The position numbers were made by a program, and so were the translations under genes. A stretch of 12,397 nucleotides of DNA, from assembly GCA_023254815.1 (NCBI GenBank), contig JALRKI010000114.1, positions 1 through 12,397 on the forward strand. The letters are read 5' to 3'. Positions within the stretch are counted from its first letter, which is position 1. Every line of letters starts with the position of its first letter. The DNA comes from Flavobacteriaceae bacterium (GTDB taxonomy: Bacteria; Bacteroidota; Bacteroidia; Flavobacteriales; Flavobacteriaceae). A model generated the notes under the pieces. It was not told the origin of the DNA, made no database searches, and was given only the letters and a program-made list of their open reading frames with translations. Positions 1-7,700 of this stretch are shown here, in pieces.

Positions 1-1
1 G

Positions 2-613
2 GATGATGGCAATGAATTCATTATCAATTCAAAAAATGACAATTTTAAAGGAATACGAAAAAAATTAAAAAATGAGATCGTTGGAAATGGATTTATTAGA
101 AATGACAGTTTAATCTCGGAAAAATTTTCCTTTCGTGATAAAAATTACCTTTCACTAAGCGACCTTCATGAAATGACTAAGAGGGTAATTTTCAAAAAGG
201 AATATAACGAAGATGAAATATTTTTCATGTCAGATGATTATCATGATTTCATTTTACACGCAATGAGTTTGAATACCTTGGAGGGAGAACAATATGGCTA
301 TAGTGAACCTGAGTACTGGGATAGCTATGTAAAGTTTTTTCTGTTTGGAGATTCTAAAGATAAAATCCCTGAGAATTTTAGGATTTATAACAAAGTTGGC
401 CTCGCCTATGGACAACTTACTGAATCTGCCTATATAATTGATTTTGAAAATAATATTGAATTTTTATTATCTTGTACTCTCAGAGTTAATGAAAATAAGA
501 TTTATAACGATGGCATATACGAATATGATACTGTCGGGATTCCTTTTCTATCAAAACTTGGGCAAACCATATATTCTAGTTTAAAAATTAAAAAACATGC
601 GGATGAAAACTAA
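2..613 (+). CDS. Beta-lactamase-like serine hydrolase, C-terminal part (5' end outside window)
   Basis: The frame is open from the left edge to the stop at 611-613, giving 203 visible residues. The first ATG at 173 is preceded by 57 uninterrupted sense codons and has no ribosome binding site, so it is probably not the start. The stretch NKVGLAYG at visible residues 130-137, followed by AYIIDF and FLLS, resembles the KTG box and following strand of class A beta-lactamase-like serine hydrolases; the YWDSYVKFF segment before it also recalls Bacteroidota members of that group. The SxxK nucleophile motif would lie upstream and cannot be seen, so activity is unproven. These relatives are often uncharacterised and not antibiotic-resistance enzymes. 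The gene is AT-rich (hand count about 30% G+C over 1-600, against roughly 38-45% in sampled blocks of later genes) and rich in Lys, Asn, Ile and Tyr. It overlaps the next gene by 17 bp. That it is a gene is near certain; the family is a recollection of sequence pattern. Confidence 0.6.
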   Translation, partial: DDGNEFIINSKNDNFKGIRKKLKNEIVGNGFIRNDSLISEKFSFRDKNYLSLSDLHEMTKRVIFKKEYNEDEIFFMSDDYHDFILHAMSLNTLEGEQYGYSEPEYWDSYVKFFLFGDSKDKIPENFRIYNKVGLAYGQLTESAYIIDFENNIEFLLSCTLRVNENKIYNDGIYEYDTVGIPFLSKLGQTIYSSLKIKKHADEN

Positions 614-1091
614 ACTCTCTTTTATTCTAATGATTTTCATTATTTCGAGCTCTTGTTCAACGAGCCCTTCGGTAAATGCTTCGGAAATTGAAAACGGCCT
701 TGTCAAATTTGAAAATGGAGACCTCATGACAGCAGATTCCCTTGATTCAATGGGAAATGAATTTCATTATTCCGATGGTGAGGCTGCTATTACAAGTCAA
801 GTCAAAGTCTTGAAACCAGGAGTAAAAACGCCATGGCATTACCATCCGTATACTGGTGTAGTTTACGTGTTACAAGGTGAATTGACAGTCAATTTTGACA
901 CCGTAACAACTTTAGACAACAGGGCTGCCGTAAAATCGATAAGCACTACACAAAGTTTTAAGGCTGGAGATAAAGCGTTTTTAAGTGTGTCCAATACTTG
1001 GCACTATTCCGAAAACCGTGGAGATAATGACTTGATTTTTATGGCGACCTGGTTGGGAGAAAAGAATGAGCCTGTAGCCGTTTTCCAATAG
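597..1091 (+). CDS. Cupin-domain lipoprotein
   Basis: This 164-residue protein has a short basic N-terminus, a hydrophobic stretch (residues 8-16) and Cys20 after three serines, which looks like a lipoprotein signal although the lipobox is not classical (Ser at -3). A single cupin barrel follows. Motif 1 is G75-x5-H81-x-H83 followed by VVYVLQGEL (residues 88-96); the glutamate normally found four or five residues after the second His is replaced by Gly or Val. Motif 2 contains H136 and N140 (WHYSEN). Three histidine ligands therefore remain, enough for a metal, but the substrate cannot be told; small single-domain cupins range from dioxygenases and isomerases to sensors. Translation may start at ATG 597 or at ATG 603 (Met3), overlapping the upstream gene by 17 or 11 bp in another frame, so the two are probably co-transcribed. 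Base composition is near the window average, unlike its upstream partner. Confidence 0.8.
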   Translation: MRMKTKLSFILMIFIISSSCSTSPSVNASEIENGLVKFENGDLMTADSLDSMGNEFHYSDGEAAITSQVKVLKPGVKTPWHYHPYTGVVYVLQGELTVNFDTVTTLDNRAAVKSISTTQSFKAGDKAFLSVSNTWHYSENRGDNDLIFMATWLGEKNEPVAVFQ

Positions 1092-1446
1092 GATTGAGAT
1101 TTCAGAATAACGAAAAGGGGATATCTATTGGGGATTAGCGAACTGAACAATTTTGTACTCAAAAATTGTATGTCCAAATGACTTCGCTGCAATGCCTGTT
1201 TTGTAAAATCTTGGCAAATGACTCTATTCATGGTGTAGTTATGGCGTTTTTCCTATCCAAAAAAATAAGCCTCTTACTGGTAATGTCTGAAAGTGTTGTA
1301 TTAAAGATTAGAAATAGGGCTAAAATTTGATGCAATTTATTTTCTAAATTGTGGGCATGAATGAACAGCAGGAACATGGTAGTAAAAAGATGTTTAGACA
1401 TTTCCTCATCAGCTTCATTTTCAAAACAGTAAGTTAAAAAGGTATA
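1092..1446. other. Intergenic region, 355 bp, no convincing gene
   Basis: No frame on either strand gives a recognisable protein. Two short plus-strand ORFs (1241-1330, 29 codons; 1357-1437, 26 codons) show no signal or family resemblance. An AT-rich inverted repeat, ACAATTTT at 1147-1154 and AAAATTGT at 1162-1169, could form an 8-bp hairpin with a 7-nt loop, but no T-run follows, so it is at best a weak 3' end for the cupin transcript. The right half presumably holds the promoter of the NlpC/P60 gene. Confidence 0.6.
1296..1329 (+). promoter_or_regulatory. Possible promoter of the NlpC/P60 gene
   Basis: TTG at 1296-1298 lies 22 bp before TAAAATTTG at 1321-1329, which differs from the Bacteroidota -7 box TAnnTTTG by one inserted base. 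The leader would be about 110 nt, long for such a gene. This is a weak pattern match only. Confidence 0.22.
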
Positions 1447-2028
1447 ATGGGAACAAGACTTTTAATCGGCTTTAAGCTCGCCTTGCTTTTCACGATCACA
1501 ACAGTCAGCGCCCAAAATGCAGAGGAAACAGCCGTTGCTGTGGATAGTCTGTCTTACCCAATTGACCTAGTAAAAATTGAGACATCAGTTTCAAGAATTG
1601 ATTCTATCATCAATTTTGGAAAAACCTATTTGGGGAAACCTTACCGCTTCCAAGTTGCTGACGGCAGACGTTTGGATTGCTCAGGATTTATTCAATACAT
1701 CCATAAGGAGTTTGGAGTTGCCTTGCCTGGGACTTCTGCCAGTCAAGCCAATTTTGTAGAAAAAACTACAATGGACCAACTGCAGCAAGGCGACTTGATC
1801 TTTTTTCAAGGTCGAAGTCGCAAAAGCAATCGAGTAGGGCATGTTGCCTTGGTGACCAAGGTAGAAGGAAATCACATCGAAATGATGCACAGCACTAACA
1901 GCCGAGGAATTATTATTGAAACCTTGAATGACAGCAGTTATTTTACCCCTAGATTATTATTTGCTGGAAAATTGCCAAAAAAGGAAAGTTCAACATTATT
2001 GTCCACTCCAAATATCCCAATTAACTAG
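1447..2028 (+). CDS. Exported NlpC/P60 family cell-wall peptidase
   Basis: This 193-residue protein has a signal peptide (hydrophobic core about residues 5-20, likely cleavage after VSA22). The NlpC/P60 papain-like fold follows: the start of the domain is AKT-like GKTYLGKPYRF (58-68), the catalytic cysteine is C78 in LDCSGFIQYI, the catalytic histidine is H131 in VGHVALVTK, and the third polar position is H148 in MMHSTNSRG. All three expected residues are present, so it should be active. Family members cleave the gamma-D-glutamyl to diamino-acid bond in peptidoglycan stem peptides in the periplasm. There is no SH3 or LysM targeting domain; the catalytic domain stands nearly alone with a 20-residue Ser/Pro tail. 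It is monocistronic, with a long upstream gap and a convergent gene downstream. ATG 1447 is chosen because it directly precedes the signal peptide and an in-frame stop lies just before it (1435-1437). It could equally be a hydrolase involved in growth, division or predation. Confidence 0.92.
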   Translation: MGTRLLIGFKLALLFTITTVSAQNAEETAVAVDSLSYPIDLVKIETSVSRIDSIINFGKTYLGKPYRFQVADGRRLDCSGFIQYIHKEFGVALPGTSASQANFVEKTTMDQLQQGDLIFFQGRSRKSNRVGHVALVTKVEGNHIEMMHSTNSRGIIIETLNDSSYFTPRLLFAGKLPKKESSTLLSTPNIPIN

Positions 2029-2067
2029 GTCAAAAGACCTCCAAGAATAATTTATGGGCACGACTGT

Positions 2068-2101
2068 TTGCCCAAATTTATTCAACAGAATTGCCCAAAT
2101 T
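2068..2101. repeat. Perfect 11-bp direct repeat between convergent genes
   Basis: TTGCCCAAATT occurs at 2068-2078 and again at 2091-2101, 23 bp apart. An inverted partner of its core, GGGCA at 2056-2060, can pair with TGCCC at 2069-2073 across an 8-nt loop. A second small hairpin, AGGTC/GACCT with an AAAA loop, sits at 2027-2040 directly on the stop codon of the NlpC/P60 gene. Neither hairpin has a following T-run on the plus strand. They may mark the 3' ends of the two convergent transcripts or be chance. Confidence 0.5.
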
Positions 2102-2129
2102 GAAGAAATTGTCTTTCAGTGAAATTATA

Positions 2130-2507
2130 CTAGGCCGTTTTTTTCTGAAGATACAAAATGGCTAAACATGATGTCAGCATCAAGCCTGCTGGCAAATACG
2201 TGATGGCAGGGTCACATATCTTGAAGTGCATTCCAATCGCGCCCAACATCATCACCGCCATTAAAGCCGCTGAAGGCATAATAAACCTTTGATTGACAAA
2301 GCCCACAAGTAGTCCGATAGCAGCGAGGACCTTGAGTCCGCCAACCAAATAAACCAAATTTTCACTCAGACCGTAGGCCGCAAATTCTTCTATCATATTG
2401 GTGGCCTTACCACCTCTATATATTGTTTCACGATTGAAGCGAAAAAACCACACATTGAGTACCACCGCCGATACAACCAACATGAGCAGATGTTTTAGAT
2501 TTTTCAT
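2130..2507 (-). CDS. DoxX-like small membrane protein (second of a pair)
   Basis: This 125-residue protein has four predicted membrane helices (about residues 5-22, 48-70, 75-94 and 101-120). The pattern is that of the DoxX-like family: FAAYGLSENLVYLVGGLKV in the second helix region, a conserved Gly-rich helix, and a short loop with ICDP before the last helix. Functions in this group are mostly unknown; some relatives act with thiosulfate:quinone oxidoreductases or in oxidative stress. Its start codon overlaps the stop of the upstream gene (ATGA, 2504-2507), so translation is coupled. The two neighbours share the motif FAxYGxSE followed by a Gly-rich helix and look like an old tandem duplication, suggesting that they form a complex. 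This is inferred from sequence pattern only. Confidence 0.8.
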   Translation of the reverse strand: MKNLKHLLMLVVSAVVLNVWFFRFNRETIYRGGKATNMIEEFAAYGLSENLVYLVGGLKVLAAIGLLVGFVNQRFIMPSAALMAVMMLGAIGMHFKICDPAITYLPAGLMLTSCLAILYLQKKTA

Positions 2508-2848
2508 TTGATGTTTTTTATACTTTTTATAAAAATAAATGAATTTATTAACAAATAGGTCAAAGCAGGCAAAGACATTGCTAAACTGTCTTGAATCGAG
2601 ATGCGCGTTAAGAGTGCGCCGACCATCATCGCCAGCAATAGCCCTGCACTAACCATTCGGATTTTCATATATGGACTAGGGAGCAAGAGTCCAACTCCAC
2701 CAACAATTTGAACCAAGGCGATGACTACTCTGAATTCAGAAAAACCATAACGGGCAAATTCGTCAATATAAAAAGACATGAACAGAGCTAGCGCGCCGTA
2801 GATCATGTGCGAAACGCCAGAAAAAAATCGTATTAAAGTTACTATCAT
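2504..2848 (-). CDS. DoxX-like small membrane protein (first of a pair)
   Basis: The protein is 114 residues from the ATG at 2846-2848 (MIVTLIRFFSG), which I prefer to the upstream ATG at 2917. The extra 23 residues from 2917 are aromatic and unlike the family, whereas DoxX-like proteins usually begin near the first helix with an R-x-x-x-G pattern. Four membrane helices are expected, with FARYGFSEFRVVIALVQIVGG matching the equivalent part of the following gene (FAAYGLSENLVYLVGG). The core loop ISIQDS replaces the ICDP seen in the partner. A -7-like TATATTTT on the minus strand (about 2905-2912) would suit initiation at 2848. It is co-transcribed with the next gene through a 4-bp overlap. Function is unknown, and the assignment rests on helix pattern and motif. 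Confidence 0.75.
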   Translation of the reverse strand: MIVTLIRFFSGVSHMIYGALALFMSFYIDEFARYGFSEFRVVIALVQIVGGVGLLLPSPYMKIRMVSAGLLLAMMVGALLTRISIQDSLAMSLPALTYLLINSFIFIKSIKNIK

Positions 2849-2974
2849 CAGGCGAAAGTATAGGTATTGATTGAATTTATAACCTAAATATGTAAAAAGA
2901 AGAAAAATATATGGCAACAGGACTATTTTGACCTAAAGACAAAATCCATGTTGTGTTTAGCTTGATGGAAGGCT

Positions 2975-4627
2975 TTAGAGCTCTTTGTAGGATGAGGTAA
3001 TTCGTTTTAACTCTTCGCCATGTCCTGTCATTTCCCATTTCCCCAATGATATTGGCATATTGCCTAAGCTGGTCAAAGTGTCAAAAAATTGCTTTAAAGT
3101 AAAGTCTTTTCCTAGTTCCTTAGCGACCTCTGCCATGGTTTCTTCGAGTAAATATTTTCCCGTAATATAACTGGTGCCATAGCCCGGTTGTCTGAGGTAG
3201 AGGTGTTGTTCAAAAATTAACAAGTCTTTTTCTGTTTTCATCCATCCTCTAGGGGTATATTCTGAATGAATTTTCCCGGCTTCTTCCATTGACATCATGT
3301 TGGCATGGGCATACAAAGATCCCAATCCTCTGGCAGCCCTTTGGGCAATTAGAATGTAAACGATTTCTCTGGATCTTGGGCTGTTGTCGTACAAACCGGC
3401 TTGCATGAACATTTCTTCAACCGCGGTGGCCAACCCCTCATTTCTGGAATCAAAAATGTTGTATAACAAGGCGTTTTTCCTGATGGCATTTTCATGGGGA
3501 TCGTTTTCCATTCTTGCCAGTTCAAACCAATGGAAAAAATGTGAATATAAAGGCTTGGGGTCAAAGTGGGCTGTTATCCAAAAAAAATTCCTTTTTTCGA
3601 CTGGGATGTATTCCCCCAAATGAGGATTTAGGGCTGGAGCAAAATAATCTTCTACACTGACAATGTCATTTGCCTTGAGAAAATCTAGAAATTCTTTTGC
3701 CGCACTTTCGGCCATAAGCTTATACGCCTCTGTCGAATCAGCATCTTGCATAGGTGGCAGTTTCCTGTTGCGATGTTCTTCCAGTTTCAAACTTGACCAT
3801 GCACGCGCAAGCTCGCGTTTGAGTATCATCACCTCATCATCCCAAGTGAGGGGAACCAAATGCACATTTTGCTGATACCAAGTATAGTGTTCCTTACCGA
3901 TCCCTGATGGGCCTGTTTTTGTAACGCTTTCTTGTGTCAACCAATTAATAAAATCTTCCGTGGCAAGTAATGCTGCCCTGATGGCCGATACAAGTGCTGG
4001 GTGTTGATCAACCCCAGGAGCCAATAAAAGCGCTTCCAAGTCTTTGTACTGACCCCGGTGATCCCTAATTCCAGCTATCCATAAATCACGGGCATTACCG
4101 GTCAAATTCCTTTTGGCTTGGTTGTACAATTCTGGAATGATTTGTAAAGAAGCAGTCATTCTATTGGAAGAAATTTCATCCAAGGGGAACTGGTATTGCC
4201 AAACCTCAGTGATGGCATGATGTGTTGGGCCTTCGTGGGCTGGCACATCACTTTGATCGGTCCAAATGGATTTGTAAAAAGCAGGATCTCTCTCCCACGG
4301 CTTTAAAACCTTGTAGTTAAAGATATATCCATTCATTTCTGCCCATAGGATGTGCCAATCGATTTGCTGACTGGTAGACCATTTTTCCTTAGGAAGATTT
4401 TCTAGGCGCTCTTTAAGAGCCATGAATTGAGGCCACCTCTTGTCAAAACAGGCTTGAGAATAGTCCGGAACACCATTTTGCAATGGCGGTTGCTCGAATG
4501 CACGCCAATCGTCAAACAGTTGAATTAGTTCCAAAGAGCTTTGGGTAGCATCATATTGTTCTTGAGCGGATGTGGGTTGAAAAACTAGCGCCATAATTGG
4601 GAAGAATAAAAGACCGAAATGTTTCAT
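2975..4627 (-). CDS. Exported DUF885-like protein lacking the usual HExxH site
   Basis: The 550-residue protein begins with a signal peptide (cleavage probably after TSA21). The C-terminal third has the DUF885 signature: LYLRQPGYGTSYITGK (476-491) and FTLKQFFDTLTSLGNMPISL (509-528). The middle has GIGKEHYTWY (242-251), another typical element. Many DUF885 proteins carry HEGYPGHH, a presumed zinc-peptidase site. Here the equivalent place seems to read RNEGLATAVEEMFMQAG (395-411), with no histidine pair. The similar-looking HEGPTHH at 131-137 is far upstream and not in HExxH register. So it is either a non-catalytic member or one with different chemistry; I recall related proteins sharing EGxATAxEE, which would make it a distinct subfamily. 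It is divergent from the propeller gene (120 bp apart). Substrate unknown; likely periplasmic or secreted. Confidence 0.8.
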   Translation of the reverse strand: MKHFGLLFFPIMALVFQPTSAQEQYDATQSSLELIQLFDDWRAFEQPPLQNGVPDYSQACFDKRWPQFMALKERLENLPKEKWSTSQQIDWHILWAEMNGYIFNYKVLKPWERDPAFYKSIWTDQSDVPAHEGPTHHAITEVWQYQFPLDEISSNRMTASLQIIPELYNQAKRNLTGNARDLWIAGIRDHRGQYKDLEALLLAPGVDQHPALVSAIRAALLATEDFINWLTQESVTKTGPSGIGKEHYTWYQQNVHLVPLTWDDEVMILKRELARAWSSLKLEEHRNRKLPPMQDADSTEAYKLMAESAAKEFLDFLKANDIVSVEDYFAPALNPHLGEYIPVEKRNFFWITAHFDPKPLYSHFFHWFELARMENDPHENAIRKNALLYNIFDSRNEGLATAVEEMFMQAGLYDNSPRSREIVYILIAQRAARGLGSLYAHANMMSMEEAGKIHSEYTPRGWMKTEKDLLIFEQHLYLRQPGYGTSYITGKYLLEETMAEVAKELGKDFTLKQFFDTLTSLGNMPISLGKWEMTGHGEELKRITSSYKEL

Positions 4628-4747
4628 GAAATGGAATTAGGAAATGTTTCGAGCCTTTGTCATCTTCTGAACTAAGGCTTAGAAATATACTTTATAAAAG
4701 TAACAAAATATAACTATATTGTAAAGACCAGAAAACGGTTTAAACTT
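4628..4747. promoter_or_regulatory. Divergent promoter region between the two exported-protein genes
   Basis: This AT-rich 120-bp region must drive both flanking genes. On the minus strand TATATTTTG (4704-4712) is one T longer than TAnnTTTG. On the plus strand TATATTG (4715-4721) is one T shorter; initiation near 4728 would leave a leader of about 20 nt. The two boxes are only 2 bp apart, so the two promoters would compete or be co-regulated. No clear -33 TTTG was found for either. Confidence 0.4.
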
Positions 4748-7700
4748 ATGCGTATTCTTCTCTCAATTTTTTTGATTGCTGCATCTACTTTGAATGCTCA
4801 AAACTTAGATTTGAGCGCTCTCGAGAATTTAAAAATTAGAAGCATTGGCCCAGCAAATATGAGCGGACGAATTACGGCTATTGACGCGGTGGTCTCGAAT
4901 CCGAAAATCATTTTTATCGGTGCTGCTTCTGGCGGGGTATGGAAATCCGAAAATGGGGGTTCTGCATGGACTCCTGTTTTTGATGATCAACCGACTCAGA
5001 ATATTGGCGCTTTGGCCATTCAGCAAAACAATCCAGAAGTGATTTGGGTAGGTACTGGTGAAGGCAATCCTCGTAATTCCATGAATTTGGGTATGGGAAT
5101 ATTCAAAAGTACTGACGGTGGAAAAACCTGGACACACATGGGCTTGGAAACTACAAAAACCATCCACCGCATTTGGATAGATCCCGACAACGATCAGTCT
5201 ATTTTCGTGGGGGCCAGCGGCGATCCATTTACCCCAAATGAAGATCGGGGGTTGTACAAAACTACAGATGGAGGAAAACATTGGGAAAAGGTTCTTTATA
5301 CCAACGGAACCTCAGGTATCGGAGATTTCGTAGTTGATCCAAATGACCCTAATAGAATGTTTGCTGCGATGTATGACCACCGAAGAACACCCTTCTCATT
5401 TGTCTCTGGAGGTCCGGGCTCGGGATTGTATTTCAGTGGTGACAGGGGATTGTCATGGAAAAAATTGGACCCTAGCTGTGGACTCCCAGAAGGAGACCTT
5501 GGAAGAATAGGATTGGCCATTGCACCGAGCAATTCTAACCGCATGTATGCTAAGATAGAAGCTCAGAAAAACTTGCTTTACCGGAGTGAAGATGGCGGAC
5601 AAACTTGGGCAGTCATCAACTCTAACCCTAAGTTTACCAACAACCGGCCTTTTTATTTTCAAGATCTTGCTGTTGATTCTGAAAACCCTGACCGACTTTA
5701 CAACATCTATCAACCTTTGTCAGTGAGTTATGATGGAGGAGAGAATTTTGACCCCAAGCCCATGATTCCTGCCGATGAAACTAAAGGGATTCATGCCGAT
5801 TTCCACGCCATGTGGATCAATCCTAAAGATGCTCAACATTTTATCATTGGGGGAGATGGCGGTTTGGGCATCACCTATGATCACGGGACAAGTTGGTATT
5901 TCCCCGAAAATATTCCTGTGGCTCAATTCTATCATATCAATGTGGACTACGATACGCCCTTTAACGTCTATGGTGGCATGCAAGACAATGGCAATTGGTC
6001 TGGTCCTGCCTATACTTGGAAAAGGGGAGGGATACGAACTTTGTACTGGCAGTATTTGGTAGGTGGTGATGGATTTTATATCGCACCTGATAAAGACAAT
6101 GCTCGCTTTGGTTATGGAACTTCTCAAAATGGAGATTTGTACCGATACGACAAAGTAAGTGGTTATTATCAAAGTATAGCGCCACAGTCCGACAAGATTG
6201 ATACTCCATTGCGCTACAATTGGAATGCTGGATTTGCTCTTGATCCTCACGATGATCATACCGTTTATTATGGTTCACAGTTTGTGCATAAATCGGTCGA
6301 CAAAGGTGCCAATTGGACGATTATTTCACCAGATTTGTCCACTGATAATTCTGAGCATCAAAAGGGAGATTACGGAGGATTGACGCTTGACATCTCTGGC
6401 GCTGAAAACTATAACAGTATTTTAGCAATCGCTCCCAGTCATTTGAACAAAGACATTCTTTGGGTGGGAACCGACGACGGTCAAGTGCAGTTGACACGTG
6501 ACGGCGGTCAAAATTGGACCAATTTGACGACCAACATTAAAGGCTTGCCTCAAGGATCTTGGATTGCTCGGATTCACGCTTCTCGCTATGAGCAACCAAC
6601 GGCTTGGCTGGTAGTGAACAATTACAGACAAGGAGACTATGACCCATACTTGTTCAGAACAGATGACTTCGGAGAAACCTGGACTAGAGTAGTCGATGAT
6701 TTGGACGTCAAAGGCTATGCTTTGTCGTTTATTCAAGATCCGGTGGAGCCAAATCTACTTTTTTTAGGAACAGAAAATGGTCTGTGGATGAGCGTCAATC
6801 AAGGACAGGATTGGACACAGGTAAAAAACGGATTTCCGAGTGTTTCGACCATGGATTTGGTCATTCAAGAAAGGGAAGCCGCATTAGTGATTGGGACTTT
6901 TGGGCGAGCTATTTGGATTATGGACGATTTAACAAGTCTTCGTTATCTTCTTTCAAATAAACCTGCTCAAAACTTAATGGCCTTGCCAGTAAATAAGACA
7001 GTCCAAGTCAAAGGGTTATTCATTGCGCCTGCGGGGAACATCTGGACAGGTTTTCACACGACTTTCGAAGGTGAAAACAGAGTTTTTCAAAAGGTTCAAT
7101 TACCAGTTTTTCTGGCTTCAAATCCACTTGAAAATGATTCCATTATAGTTACCATATCAGACTCTAAAGGGCAACTCGTTAATACTGTTTCGAAAAAGGG
7201 GCTTAACAGGGGGTTGAATTACTTGACTTGGAATTTGGATGAAAAGCCTACTTACCTCCCTGGATTTTGGGTGAATGATGAATCTCGAGGCATTCCGGTT
7301 CTGCCAGGAGTATATACACTCAAGTTTCAATACCTGGGTGAAACCAGTCTCAGCACCGTAGAGATTGTTGCGGATCCTCGTTTTGAAATGGATAATACAG
7401 TGGACATTGAATTGTACCGCTATCAAAAGGCGGTCAATGATCAGGTAGTAAAGTTGTCCCAATTGTTGGAAAAAACCGAAGCATGGAACACGAATTTGAA
7501 GGTAAAGTTAGATGCTTTGGAAAATGATAGTACGACAAATCAAAAGAGCAAAAAGGTATTGAAAAACTTACAAATCCAATTGACCGCTCTTACTCTTTTG
7601 GCAATGGACAAACCGGTCGGTCGACAGGTAGGCGCGTGGCAGAGTTCAAGAATCACAGCCTATTCTGCGGTTGAACAAGCACTCAAGGCGAGTTCAGCAA

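Noticed and set aside
1147..1169. AT-rich hairpin as a Rho-independent terminator after the cupin gene
   Set aside because: The stem has only two G-C pairs and no T-tract follows, so it does not meet the usual pattern.
1004..1231. Minus-strand ORF of 75 codons across the end of the cupin gene
   Set aside because: It overlaps real coding sequence, has no recognisable motif, and extends into AT-rich intergenic DNA by chance.
1241..1330. 29-codon plus-strand ORF with a partly hydrophobic peptide
   Set aside because: It is short, lacks a start context, and is within expectation for random AT-rich DNA.
1357..1437. 26-codon plus-strand ORF just before the NlpC/P60 gene, in the same frame
   Set aside because: It could suggest a leader peptide or an interrupted N-terminus, but the following gene has a complete signal peptide of its own and the short peptide shows no attenuator features.
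4217..4237. HEGPTHH in the DUF885-like protein as a zinc site
   Set aside because: The spacing is not HExxH, it lies about 260 residues upstream of where the family's metal motif would be, and no supporting downstream Glu pattern is seen.
5720..6259. Long antisense ORF (179 codons) inside the propeller gene
   Set aside because: It lies wholly opposite a strongly supported coding frame, has no signal or domain pattern, and its composition is what antisense reading of Asp-box repeats would give.
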